Below are positions 1 through 9,051 of a DNA stretch of 21,011 bases, one piece after another. How positions within the stretch are numbered: the first letter of the stretch is position 1; every line of letters starts with the position of its first letter. Origin of the DNA: a virus; the IMG/VR virus record IMGVR_UViG_3300009074_000044, positions 1 through 21,011 of that record; one strand, written 5' to 3'. The position numbers and the translations under genes were made by a program. The notes beneath the pieces are model-generated. The model worked only from the letters and a program-made list of their open reading frames with translations, was not told the DNA's origin and ran no database searches.

Positions 1-1
1 A

Positions 2-550
2 ATCGGCGGCGTAACCAAACGCTACGTCGAATATCTCGACCCCGACCTACACGTTGACTCAGCTTTGACCTACAGCGGTAGTGCGATCACCGGCATTACG
101 TCAGGCGGTCTCGCGCACCTCGAAGGTAAGACGGTAAGCATTCTGGGCGATGATGCAGTGGTGCCGAACGCAACGGTCAGCAGCGGCAACGTTTCATTCG
201 GTGGCGCATCTGTCACAAAAGCCGATATTGGTCTTCCTTTTACTAGCACGTTAAAGACGCTCGCAGTCGAAGGTGGTAATCCTGCCGGAACAGCGCAGGG
301 TCTACAAAAAAGATGGAATGAAATCTATGTGCGATTGCACGATTCATTTTTTCCAAAGATTAATGGGATTCGACCACCGGTCAGATCACCCGCGACAGGC
401 ATGGGAACAGCTGAACCAAAAACAACCGGCGATGTCCGGGTTAGAAATGAAGGAGTTGATTTGGACGGACAAGTGACGATTACGCAAGATCTTCCCGGCC
501 CGACTCACTTGCTGTCGATCTTTGGCACTCTTTCAGTGAACGGAGGTTAG
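2..550 (+). CDS. Phage tail protein, C-terminal part (5' end outside window)
   Basis: The frame is open from the first bases of the window to the stop at 548-550, so this is the C-terminal 182 residues of a longer gene. It shows the pattern I associate with a large podoviral tail/stabilisation protein: a segment with YVEYLDPD, then LTYSG, then HLEGKTVSIL with 'DDAVVPNATV' (β-rich repeats), then 'IGLPFTSTLKTL', a basic 'QKRWNEIYVRLHDS' stretch and a final 'VTITQDLPGPTHLLSIFGTL' strand. These alternating β segments fit a tail tube or hub protein located at the portal side of the tail. A TTG at 65 could be taken as a start, but the upstream residues continue the same family pattern, so I regard the gene as truncated by the window. 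Its stop lies 2 nt before the next ATG and its last codons supply that gene's Shine-Dalgarno. The family assignment is from memory of the pattern, not a search. Confidence 0.75.
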   Translation: MGGVTKRYVEYLDPDLHVDSALTYSGSAITGITSGGLAHLEGKTVSILGDDAVVPNATVSSGNVSFGGASVTKADIGLPFTSTLKTLAVEGGNPAGTAQGLQKRWNEIYVRLHDSFFPKINGIRPPVRSPATGMGTAEPKTTGDVRVRNEGVDLDGQVTITQDLPGPTHLLSIFGTLSVNGG

Positions 551-552
551 GA

Positions 553-1419
553 ATGGCAATTGATCCGGCAACAGCTTACGTTGTCACGACTGCTGTTTCC
601 GCTTTTTTGGGAAATTCAGCAGCCGACGATGCAGCTGAACGTGCAATTGAAATTGGAACCGCTAACGCAGAAGATTTAAGAACAATTTCAGTCGCTAACG
701 CTGATGAAGTTGTAAAAGTTGCCGGTCTTAATGCCGATGCAATTCTTGCGACGGCGAGCCTTAACGCTGACAGCACATTAAAAATTGCAGAAACGAACTC
801 TCTAGCGTTCCTGACTTCAGCTCGAGAAAACATTGATTTAGCCGCAACTGAAAATGTTGAGGTCTTGCGGCGCCACGTTCTTCAGGAAAATGCACTTAGT
901 GGATCGATTCGCGCAGCTGCCGGTGCAAGCGGTGTTCGTATCGGGGCCGGTTCCCCATTGGAAGTTCTTATCGATGCCGTCGAGCAGGGATATGGTGAGC
1001 GTCAATATATGGCGAACTATGCCAAGAAGCGCATTCAGATGATGGGAAATGAAAGTATTCGAAGAGCATCAATCACCATGATGGATGCCGAGGAAAGAGC
1101 AAAGGTGCTTATGGAAACTGCTTCAATGCAAGCAATGATTACTCGAGAAGAGGGCGCGTCATCAGCTCGAATAATGCTGAACGATGCGGAAGCTAACGCA
1201 AGATCAATGGAGCGTGGCGGTGCAGCTTATGCCTCAAGCTTGCGAGCCGGCGGTACAGCGACATTGATTAATGGGTTAATGAACGCCGGAAACGCTTATC
1301 TTCAGTATGGCTCTCCGAGCGCCGCTTCGCCGACTGCTTCTTCGCCGGCCTTTATTGGGCCGACAGTTGGCACCTCCGGCGGATATACAGGCGGGTTTTC
1401 AGCGGGGTATTCGGGATAA
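553..1419 (+). CDS. Internal virion protein with 11-residue coiled-coil repeats (T7 gp14-like position)
   Basis: A 288-aa Ala-rich protein preceded by a strong Shine-Dalgarno (GGAGG at 541-545). After a short hydrophobic N-terminus (about 9-20) it has a regular repeat that begins with Asn every 11 residues (N38, N49, N60, N71, N82, N93; consensus NADxxLxxAxL), the signature of a right-handed (hendecad) coiled coil. Residues about 105-150 ('LSGSIRAAAGASGVRIGAGSP...') resemble the conserved part of podoviral internal virion proteins of the T7 gp14 class ('RA..GASGV..GSP..VL'). A second helical stretch follows (about 150-235), and the C-terminus is Ser/Gly/Pro-rich. Family knowledge: such proteins are packaged in the capsid core and ejected to help form the DNA channel. 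Its position between a tail protein and two or three large proteins matches the internal-protein block. The gp14-class call is inferred from pattern and order. Confidence 0.72.
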   Translation: MAIDPATAYVVTTAVSAFLGNSAADDAAERAIEIGTANAEDLRTISVANADEVVKVAGLNADAILATASLNADSTLKIAETNSLAFLTSARENIDLAATENVEVLRRHVLQENALSGSIRAAAGASGVRIGAGSPLEVLIDAVEQGYGERQYMANYAKKRIQMMGNESIRRASITMMDAEERAKVLMETASMQAMITREEGASSARIMLNDAEANARSMERGGAAYASSLRAGGTATLINGLMNAGNAYLQYGSPSAASPTASSPAFIGPTVGTSGGYTGGFSAGYSG

Positions 1420-3305
1420 TGAGAATGCCACGTTTTCAATATTCGAGCAGTCCTTCAATGTCGGGCGCCTATTCAAGCCCGGTGTTACGAAGCGCGCCTA
1501 CGTTACGCACTCCGGCATTACGAAACACATCCAAATATTTGCGAGATCCTAGAGCCGGACAGCGCAATATGCAGCTCGAGGTTCAAGCTGAACTGGACAA
1601 AGCAAAACCATTTCAAGCTTTAGTCGCCGGGGCGGGTGAGATTGCCGAGACCTTTTTAAAGGCAGACATGAAAAGCAAGTTGACCGAAGCTGAACTCAAT
1701 CTTCGGATTACGACTGAAGGATTGCTTGCCAACATGAAATCCATGCCGGTTGGTGCAGCTTCAACAACGATTGATGGCAAAACAGGCCAACCAGATACGA
1801 ATTATCGTGCGGTTCACGAAACATCACTTGCAAGCTTTACCGATGAGTTTTCTCGCCACAGAGAAAAGTTATCCAAAACACTACCTCGGGCAGCAAAAGA
1901 CCAATTTCTCGCCGGTACAGCTGCATATGTCGCATCAGCTGAAGCTCAAGCTCAAGCGATCAATCGAAAGCAGCACGTTGCCTATTTGCAAGGCACAGTT
2001 TTTAGTAATTTGAGAAAAGCTGAGACTCTTGCCGAAATCGATATTATTGCCGGCGGTGCTGATGCGAGATTGGTTTACGCGCAAGATGATTTATTGAAGT
2101 TAGTAGACGCTCGAAAACGCGAGTTAGCCAATGACTACTTTGCGACCACAGTCATCGCAGAAAACACGCAGCTCGGATTAGAGAATCTTGAAAACGTTTT
2201 TGCAAATAACAATAGAGAATCTCAGCTTGATGATGAAAACGGCGATACGATCCCAATGACAGGCGCTCAAATGAGACAGTTTGAATTTATGGGTCATTTA
2301 ACCGCAGATGACAAACTTGCGTTCGACACAAAGATTCAAGCCAAGATTAAACGCTTACAGGCTGAAGACGAGCTTAGAAAAGAATCTAATAAGAACTCAA
2401 TAATGGGCGAGATTTATAACAATCCTGATCCAAACGTTTACACCTCTGACGCCTTCACCGCAGCTGCCGCAAGTGGCGAAATTAATTTTGAAGATATTCC
2501 TGATCTTGATGCGATAGTTAAAGCGCAAATTGTCGCAAGATCGCAAGCTGCTCCTGCAACCGATGTTTCTCTTCAGAATCATATTTTGGACAATATCGGT
2601 GATTTTGCTTATCGAACTGAAAGGTTGATGACGATGCCTTTGGATCCGAATTTTGCAAAAGAGGCGCTTGAGAAAAGACGAAGATTTGATCAGGGTATTC
2701 CAGATTGGAAAGATAAGAACAACCCTGCCGGTAATAAAGGAGCAAGAGCAAACAGAATTTTCGAAAATGCGTTTTATCGCAAAGATGGTGGTTTTATGGA
2801 TGCAATCTCAATCTTTTCGCCAGATAGAGTTGAGCAGCTAAACGACCGTTACTTTATCGCCGCGAAAGAGTTAGATGAGTATGCAAACAACGAGATAGAT
2901 CTCGCGATGGCTGACTCGGAATACACGTTCGATGAAGCGTTCGATAACATCTATTTGAAAGCCGAGCAGTTAGCGGAAAAAGAACGTCAATATTCTCAAA
3001 CCGTTAAACAAGAAAAAGGCGCATTTGATCTAGCGAAAGATGCCGGCTTCACTGGAAGCACAGGCCAATTTTCTCAATATAACACTTGGTCAAGAAACAA
3101 TAATCAGTTTACTTTCGACGATGTTCTGCAAATGGATCCCGGCCCGGCTCGAACTGAAAAAGCAAAAACATTGCAAAGTTTTGGTTGGACTTTTGATGCA
3201 AAGTTTTTCGAGGAAAAGCTAGAAACTCAAACAGCAGAGGAAAAGTTAAGCACCGTTGAAAAGATTTGGAATGCGGTGAACCCTTTTGCTCCAGAGGATG
3301 AATAG
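1419..3305 (+). CDS. Large α-helical virion protein, probable internal/ejection protein
   Basis: A 628-aa protein whose ATG shares an A with the preceding TAA (TAATG), so translation is probably coupled. There is no clear Shine-Dalgarno of its own. The first 45 residues are Ser/Arg/Pro-rich and poorly structured ('RMPRFQYSSSPS...', 'RAGQRNMQLEVQ'). The remainder is charged and α-helical, rich in Glu, Lys, Asp and Ala, without a convincing membrane segment or signal peptide. It contains helix-rich stretches such as 'AEAQAQAINRKQHVAYL' and 'EYANNEIDLAMADSEYTF'. I recognise no catalytic motif. Size, order and composition match the second internal protein (T7 gp15 position) of podoviruses, a structural protein ejected with DNA. 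It could instead be a non-homologous protein in the same slot. Confidence 0.62.
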   Translation: MRMPRFQYSSSPSMSGAYSSPVLRSAPTLRTPALRNTSKYLRDPRAGQRNMQLEVQAELDKAKPFQALVAGAGEIAETFLKADMKSKLTEAELNLRITTEGLLANMKSMPVGAASTTIDGKTGQPDTNYRAVHETSLASFTDEFSRHREKLSKTLPRAAKDQFLAGTAAYVASAEAQAQAINRKQHVAYLQGTVFSNLRKAETLAEIDIIAGGADARLVYAQDDLLKLVDARKRELANDYFATTVIAENTQLGLENLENVFANNNRESQLDDENGDTIPMTGAQMRQFEFMGHLTADDKLAFDTKIQAKIKRLQAEDELRKESNKNSIMGEIYNNPDPNVYTSDAFTAAAASGEINFEDIPDLDAIVKAQIVARSQAAPATDVSLQNHILDNIGDFAYRTERLMTMPLDPNFAKEALEKRRRFDQGIPDWKDKNNPAGNKGARANRIFENAFYRKDGGFMDAISIFSPDRVEQLNDRYFIAAKELDEYANNEIDLAMADSEYTFDEAFDNIYLKAEQLAEKERQYSQTVKQEKGAFDLAKDAGFTGSTGQFSQYNTWSRNNNQFTFDDVLQMDPGPARTEKAKTLQSFGWTFDAKFFEEKLETQTAEEKLSTVEKIWNAVNPFAPEDE

Positions 3306-6029
3306 ATGAGTAATTGGACGCCACCAATGCTCACCGATCAGCAAATCAACGAACGGTTTGAAGCGCAAACAGAAGCTGAAAATCAATCAATGAGAGATTG
3401 GATTAACACGACCAACGACGAGAATTTCAATACAACAGAAGATGATCTTCGCCAAAATCCACAGTGGATTCTCGCCAGTAGGGTTTTATACAACCAAAAC
3501 AACGGCAAGAAGTTCTCTGGAACTGATCAAGAAGCAGCCGACTATGGCCTCGATCAAATGGGTGCATTCAATTACTCATTCTTTAATATGGATGCGCCGT
3601 GGGCTGAAGAAGATACAGTCGGTATGGTTGGCTACCTTTCAAGGATTCAAGAGTTTGATGATCGCGGCAAGCTTGCCTTCTTGCTGTTGATGAACACCTA
3701 CGACGAGAAAGATGTCACTTGGGAAGGTGTCAAAAGAGGTTTTTCAAATGTTTTCCAAGATCCTACGACTTATGGCGGTATTACTACGCTCGCCAGTCTC
3801 GGCGCGAAATTTTCGGGACGGTCAGCTGTCAAAAGCGGAGTGAAGGCTTGGCTTGAACACGCAGCGCATGGCACTTTTTCCCGAACAGGCATGGCGATTG
3901 GCGCCTTTGAGGGTGGAAGCTATACCGCAGCCGATCAAGTTTATCGCGAAAGAATAGACGCAGAGCTTGGGGATCGAGAGGCTTTTAGCGATCTATCAGG
4001 GTGGCTATTGGAATCTGCACCTACAATCGTTTTGGGAACAACTATCGGCGCAGCTATCCCCGCAGCGGGAATGGCAGTCAATCGGCTTCGACCTCGACCC
4101 GATATTCCGGTTCCTGATCGACCTGATCTTATTGTTGAGGAAGTAAACAAAAACGGCAAACTTCAACGAAATGTTCGAGTTGATGAAGCTGCATTTGATG
4201 TTGACGCAGAAAATTTTAACTTTCCTGATCTAGAACCAACTCTTGCTGACAATCACAGACTTATTGCACAAGACAGTCAGGCCCGAAATAAGAAAGGCTT
4301 TGGCGAGCAAAGCGAATTCTTCAATCCAACATTTGGGCATGAAGGGCGCCCGGTCTATAAGGCGATTCGAACTCAATCGCACAACCGGATTATTAACAAG
4401 GCTATCGAAAAATCTGGCGACAGCATTCCCGCTGAAGGTGAGAAAAAGGTCGCTGTCTTTTTAGGCGGCGGCAGCGGTGCCGGCAAAACAACTGGCTTTA
4501 AATCGGGAATTGAAAGCGGCGCAATCCCAGATCGCCAATATGTGAACATCAACCCAGACGATATAAAAGAACAGCTTTCAGATTACAAGACAATCAAGCG
4601 CGAAGGAGACTATCGGGCAGCTATGCAAACCCACGAAGAGTCTTCAGACGTTGGGGATCTTTTGCTTGAGCGCGCTGTAAATGACGGTCGAAACGTTTTG
4701 ATTGACAAAACAATGGCAAATCCTGAGAAGAATTTGGCATTAATGGAGTTGTTGAGGTCAAAAGGCTACGAGATTCAGTTTATGGGGGTCTCAGTTGACG
4801 CAGGAACAGCTGCAATGCGTAACCTAGGGCGATTCTATAACTCAGGTCGCATCCCTTTCCTACAGGCAATTGGGAGGACTCATAAGGGATTTAACGCAAA
4901 TACCCGAGCCTATCTTGAAGCTGCAGATCAAGGCGTCATTATGGATAATTCCGGCGGGTCTTTAGTGATTGCAGCGCGAAAAGGTGAAGACGGCTCAGTC
5001 GAAGTATGGGATCCGATGGTCTATAATATGATCTTAGAAAGAGGTAACTTAAATGAAGAAGCAAAAACAATCCGAGAACTTCGTGGATCCTCGGTCACGA
5101 ATGATAACCCCGGAGATTATGGCGAAAGCCCGCAAGGAAGTGGAAGCGGAGGAGCGCAAACGGAAGGGGCCGCCAGTGGTCTTTCTCCCGAACGACTAAG
5201 AGAGCAGCGAGCTGCTGACCTTGGTTTCAGTGATGAAACCTTCTTTCACGGATCGACTCGGGATTTCACTGAATTTAGCGATAAATTTGGCAATCCCGAC
5301 AATCACTACGGTCTCGGTCATTACTTTACAACGAGCCTCGAAGACGCATCCGACAACTACAGCGGCAGTGGCCCTGATTTAAACATCAGGCTCGAGACTG
5401 TCGCGGAAAGTGCCTTCCCCGATCTTGAAGGTAAAGACGGAATCGATGCAGCTAGAAAGCTGCTTGGCGTCGAAAATGACGGTGTTGTTTACCCAGTTAA
5501 GCTTCGCACAGATAAGGTTGTGCGCGTTGGCGATGATGATGCTTACACTCTTGATGGCGAAAGAGAAACTTTCTGGGAATTAGATCCTTCTGATCCAGAT
5601 GAAGAAATCTTTGACCCATCCGGGGAGTTTATGGATGTTCTTGAAGCAACCATCGAAGCTGCTGACCAGTGGGGCGTTCCAGATACTAATGAGCTGCAGG
5701 GAAAACTTTTAGAAGCAGCTATGGATCAGGAAGGCATGGGCGCTTCTGAGTTTGAAAAAATCTTGCGAGACCATATGGCAAACCTTGGTGCAGACGCATC
5801 CCCCGGAACAGTTGTTTCTCAGGTTTACCATGATCTTGGATATGACGCTATAGATATGGACGCCGGCGTGTTTAAAAACATGGACGGTGTAGAAGGGCAG
5901 CGACACTTCATAATTTTTGATCCAACCAGAATAAGATCTATCCACGCCGAGTTTGATAAAAACAAAATCGACAGCGCAAACATTTTATCGAGTGTAGATA
6001 ATGGCAATCGAAAACGCAGATATTCTTAA
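3306..6029 (+). CDS. Polyvalent virion protein with zeta-toxin-like kinase and ADP-ribosyltransferase (ART-PolyVal-like) domains
   Basis: A 907-aa protein starting directly after the previous stop, with GAGG about 8 nt upstream. N-terminal about 1-330: acidic helical region with a hydrophobic stretch at about 230-255, probably the virion-association part. About 335-560: a zeta-toxin-like P-loop kinase with Walker A GGSGAGKTT (388-396), NPDD (416-419), the H443-E444-E445 'heess' element, a β-strand ending in D467 ('VLIDKT') and lid-type arginines R505, R509 and R515. About 595-640: Gly/Ser-rich linker. About 642-895: an ADP-ribosyltransferase-like domain with FFHGST (H648), GLGHYF (Y673), and a C-terminal GYDAID ... 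FIIFDPTRIRS block. Zeta kinases phosphorylate UDP-N-acetylglucosamine or other small substrates; ARTs transfer ADP-ribose from NAD to targets. The ejection-block location suggests it enters the cell with the DNA, as T4 Alt does. No antitoxin gene is adjacent. Domain calls are strong by motif; activity and target are unknown. Confidence 0.85.
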   Translation: MSNWTPPMLTDQQINERFEAQTEAENQSMRDWINTTNDENFNTTEDDLRQNPQWILASRVLYNQNNGKKFSGTDQEAADYGLDQMGAFNYSFFNMDAPWAEEDTVGMVGYLSRIQEFDDRGKLAFLLLMNTYDEKDVTWEGVKRGFSNVFQDPTTYGGITTLASLGAKFSGRSAVKSGVKAWLEHAAHGTFSRTGMAIGAFEGGSYTAADQVYRERIDAELGDREAFSDLSGWLLESAPTIVLGTTIGAAIPAAGMAVNRLRPRPDIPVPDRPDLIVEEVNKNGKLQRNVRVDEAAFDVDAENFNFPDLEPTLADNHRLIAQDSQARNKKGFGEQSEFFNPTFGHEGRPVYKAIRTQSHNRIINKAIEKSGDSIPAEGEKKVAVFLGGGSGAGKTTGFKSGIESGAIPDRQYVNINPDDIKEQLSDYKTIKREGDYRAAMQTHEESSDVGDLLLERAVNDGRNVLIDKTMANPEKNLALMELLRSKGYEIQFMGVSVDAGTAAMRNLGRFYNSGRIPFLQAIGRTHKGFNANTRAYLEAADQGVIMDNSGGSLVIAARKGEDGSVEVWDPMVYNMILERGNLNEEAKTIRELRGSSVTNDNPGDYGESPQGSGSGGAQTEGAASGLSPERLREQRAADLGFSDETFFHGSTRDFTEFSDKFGNPDNHYGLGHYFTTSLEDASDNYSGSGPDLNIRLETVAESAFPDLEGKDGIDAARKLLGVENDGVVYPVKLRTDKVVRVGDDDAYTLDGERETFWELDPSDPDEEIFDPSGEFMDVLEATIEAADQWGVPDTNELQGKLLEAAMDQEGMGASEFEKILRDHMANLGADASPGTVVSQVYHDLGYDAIDMDAGVFKNMDGVEGQRHFIIFDPTRIRSIHAEFDKNKIDSANILSSVDNGNRKRRYS

Positions 6030-9000
6030 TAAAGAAATCCCGCAAACCCCCACCGAAACCCCGGCACCCGCCGGGGTTTCTGCTTCTGGGGAGCTTGAAA
6101 TTGATTCTTGGATGGATCAACCCTTTGGAGATTCTGAAGAAGATCAAGTTTTAGTCGCCGGTCTGGGAAATGTAGCTCGCGCTATTGCGCGCCCGATCAC
6201 TACAGCCATTGGGATTGGCAAGGCAAATATGGGGGATGCGGTTCCCGAAAATCTCCGATTTAAAAATTTACCCAAAACCGAAGATGACTTTTTCATCAAG
6301 GTTGATGTTAATGAAGCGATAGACCGACCGATTCGAGTTGATGGTGAAAAGCTCGACACTCCAGAGCTACGCCAAGACAAGATTGACGAGCTTGACTCCC
6401 TTCTTAGCCAAGCGGATTACCAAGACTTTGATACAACGAAATCTTGGCAGCTAAACCCCCAGAACATAACTTCGGCTGAAGATTTTAATAAAGCTCAAAT
6501 GGCGATTGCAAAACGCTATCGCGTCGAGATAGATAAACAGCGGCGTGGAGTCGTGACCGAAGAAGAGCAGCTCAAGCTTGCTAGGGTTTTTTCCAACGAT
6601 CCTGAGTTTGCGAAAAAATTTATGACCACTGGGCCGGGAACCGCGTTATCTGCTGAAGAGCTTAAAGCTGCGCGTTTCCTTGTTTTAAAGTCTGCCGAAA
6701 ATCTAAAGGCTTCTGCGACTAATTTTAGACGCCAAGCAACCGGTGATGATTTACCAGTTGCTGAACTAGAATTTTTGCGGAACTGGAACATTCACAAAGA
6801 GTTGGTTGTGAAATGGATGGGCGCCAGAGCTGAAGCCGGTCGCTCACTTCGTGCAATCTCCGGGCAATCTATCGGAGATATGAAAGATCTATCGCAAGCG
6901 CATATCGATGAGCTGACCCGACATTATGGGAGCGCCGCTGATGTTGCGCGCCTTGCTGATCAAGTTATGGCAGCTCAAGGATTGATTGGCGTCAATAAGA
7001 CGGTTGCTGCCCAGAAGTCGGGCATAAGTAAATGGGGCGCGGCAATTGCCGAGAACATGACAGGATCAATTCTATCCGGCCTTTCTACTTTCGGCGTCAA
7101 TTTTTTTGGCAACGGTTTGATGATCGGTCGACACGCCACTCATCTTGCTGTCGCAGCTCGGTTAGGGCGTTGGACAATGGGAGATGCTGCTGTTGTCGAG
7201 AAGGGTGAAGCAATGGCTTATTTAATAGGTTCATTCGCATCTTTCAATCGAGCGCGCCAAGCTTTCGTCATTGCATTAAGAACCGGCGAGCCGTATGGCG
7301 GCACCGCGAAATTTGAAGGTGCAAAAGATAAAGCAATTTCTGCAACCTCTCTGGGCTACGACCCAAAGTCGGCTGCCGGCGCAGCGATCAACGTTTATGG
7401 TCATATCGCTCGCGCACCAATGGAGAGAATTCTCGGCCCGACAGATGCGCTATATAAAGTAACGAACGAAGGTGGTCACTGGGCGCAGCTCGCGTACCGG
7501 CAAGCTGCTAAAGACGCAAGAGCTGAAGGGTTGAGTGCTGCCGAGCAAGATGTCCGGTTGCAGCAGTATATGGCAAACCCGGATCAAGATACGTTGTTAA
7601 GGATGAAAGAATTTGGTGAATACCAGACTTTCACAAACCCCCTCGGTGAATGGGGTCGTTCAACTCAGAAAATGCTAAATCAGTTCACACTCGGAAGATT
7701 GTTAGTTCCGGTTTTTAGAACTCCTGCACAGATATTTAAAATTGGATTTCTTGAAGATACGCCGCTTGGGTTTCTTTCACAATCAATAAGAAAAGATTTA
7801 TATCCAGAGCCGGAAATCGGCAAAGCGCAATTGAGCAGTGAGCAGATGGAAAGAATGCAAATGGCTCAGTCTCGAATGACTGTTGGAACTATGACGGTCG
7901 CAACAATCGGAGTACTCGCAGCCAATGGATATGTAACAGGGTCGGGGCCGAAAGAATTTGGCGCTCGGGACGCAACGCGAGAGGTTGTACCTCCCCGCTC
8001 TTTTGTGGTGGAGCGTGATGAGTATGGGAATCCATCCAAATATATGTCTTTTGATCGGTTAGAGCCTTTCAGCTTGCAGATTGGATTGATGGCTGACTTT
8101 TATGAAATCTTACAAGCTTCACAACACATGGATTTGGATGAATCTCAGATGGAACAAATCATGGATGTTGGAGCTGCACTCACGTTAGGCGTCTATGAGA
8201 ACACGATCAACAAGACTTATATGCGGGGAATAAATGAAGCAATCAGCGCCACTCAAGATCCCGAACGATACCTAGAACGTTGGCAAGCTTCTTTCATTAA
8301 CGCGCAATTGCCGCTGTCTGGAATCCGGCGAGATATTCGCAAAATGATTGATCCGATGATGCGAACAACTGAAACACTGTTAGAGCGTTTAAAGAATCAG
8401 CTTCCCTATTTTTCAAAAGACCTTCCCGCCTTAGTAGGGATTCACGGTGAATATATTCCTTATGACCACCTCATGAATCTACCGCTAAAGACTAAAGAGG
8501 TTTCAGATGATCCAACCTTCCAAGAGTATAACCGTCTGTTTGAATCAACTCGGATTCCCCCGGTCACAAAAGGAACTGCAATTATTGGTGGGCATAAGTT
8601 AAATGCACAGCAGAAGCATGATTTCCAAATCATTTCAAGAAATGGAATAAAGCTCGAGCTTGATGATCAGAACAATGTTATCGGCGCTTCTTTACCGTCT
8701 TATGACCCAAACGCAAATTGGAAGGAGCGAATAAAGCCCAAAGGTAGCGGGGTGACCTTTGCAGGAGCTATTCAAAACTTAATGATCTCGGATCAGTACA
8801 ACTCACCAATGGTGACGGACTATGCGCGAGTTGAGATGATCAAGAAGATCCAAAACGGATTTGATCGAGCAGCGCGAGAGTTTTTGAAAGCAGAAAACCC
8901 AGAAATTCTAGATGCTGTTCTTTTGATTCAACAAAACGAAGCTAGAAGAATGATGGGAAGAGACGCAGCAGATCAAGCTTTTGAAGATGCCGGTGTCGAA

Positions 9001-9042
9001 GTATTAACGCCGAAAAGTGAACAACCCCTTTTTAGAAATTAA
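6001..9042 (+). CDS. Large internal/ejection protein with hydrophobic segments (LPD/gp16-like)
   Basis: A 1013-aa protein whose ATG lies 29 nt inside the end of the previous gene, in another frame; only a weak GAGTG precedes it. Residues 14-45 are Pro/Ala/Ser/Asp-rich. A mainly helical region follows. Hydrophobic segments are at about 351-385 ('GSILSGLSTFGVNFFG...LAVAARLG') and 626-645 ('MTVGTMTVATIGVLAANGYV'). After the second segment comes a conserved-looking motif, 'YMSFDRLEPFSLQIGLMADF' (681-700), which I associate with large phage internal proteins (pattern 'sy.RlEP....lGl.aD'). The protein is about the size expected of the largest podoviral ejection protein, which spans the cell envelope during DNA entry. 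I see no lysozyme or transglycosylase motif. A strong hairpin lies in its first 27 codons; if that is a terminator, the true start could be ATG 6112. Structural role is inferred from order, size and the hydrophobic segments. Confidence 0.7.
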   Translation: MAIENADILNKEIPQTPTETPAPAGVSASGELEIDSWMDQPFGDSEEDQVLVAGLGNVARAIARPITTAIGIGKANMGDAVPENLRFKNLPKTEDDFFIKVDVNEAIDRPIRVDGEKLDTPELRQDKIDELDSLLSQADYQDFDTTKSWQLNPQNITSAEDFNKAQMAIAKRYRVEIDKQRRGVVTEEEQLKLARVFSNDPEFAKKFMTTGPGTALSAEELKAARFLVLKSAENLKASATNFRRQATGDDLPVAELEFLRNWNIHKELVVKWMGARAEAGRSLRAISGQSIGDMKDLSQAHIDELTRHYGSAADVARLADQVMAAQGLIGVNKTVAAQKSGISKWGAAIAENMTGSILSGLSTFGVNFFGNGLMIGRHATHLAVAARLGRWTMGDAAVVEKGEAMAYLIGSFASFNRARQAFVIALRTGEPYGGTAKFEGAKDKAISATSLGYDPKSAAGAAINVYGHIARAPMERILGPTDALYKVTNEGGHWAQLAYRQAAKDARAEGLSAAEQDVRLQQYMANPDQDTLLRMKEFGEYQTFTNPLGEWGRSTQKMLNQFTLGRLLVPVFRTPAQIFKIGFLEDTPLGFLSQSIRKDLYPEPEIGKAQLSSEQMERMQMAQSRMTVGTMTVATIGVLAANGYVTGSGPKEFGARDATREVVPPRSFVVERDEYGNPSKYMSFDRLEPFSLQIGLMADFYEILQASQHMDLDESQMEQIMDVGAALTLGVYENTINKTYMRGINEAISATQDPERYLERWQASFINAQLPLSGIRRDIRKMIDPMMRTTETLLERLKNQLPYFSKDLPALVGIHGEYIPYDHLMNLPLKTKEVSDDPTFQEYNRLFESTRIPPVTKGTAIIGGHKLNAQQKHDFQIISRNGIKLELDDQNNVIGASLPSYDPNANWKERIKPKGSGVTFAGAIQNLMISDQYNSPMVTDYARVEMIKKIQNGFDRAAREFLKAENPEILDAVLLIQQNEARRMMGRDAADQAFEDAGVEVLTPKSEQPLFRN
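6055..6080 (+). other. Perfect 11-bp RNA hairpin inside the start of the 1013-aa gene
   Basis: GAAACCCCGGC (6055-6065), loop ACCC, GCCGGGGTTTC (6070-6080). The stem is perfectly paired and GC-rich. Only three T follow the GC part (TTTCTGC), so it is a weak candidate for a rho-independent terminator. Transcript processing, stabilisation or attenuation between the effector gene and the ejection gene is equally possible. It is translated as Thr/Pro/Ala/Gly codons. Confidence 0.55.
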
Positions 9043-9051
9043 GGCAAAAAA

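Noticed and set aside
3941-4159. Minus-strand frame of 72 codons within the polyvalent gene
   Set aside because: Lies wholly opposite the coding strand of a strongly supported gene and encodes no recognisable motif.
3306-6029. A classical epsilon-zeta toxin-antitoxin module
   Set aside because: The zeta domain is embedded in a 907-aa virion-block protein, and no small epsilon-like gene is adjacent.
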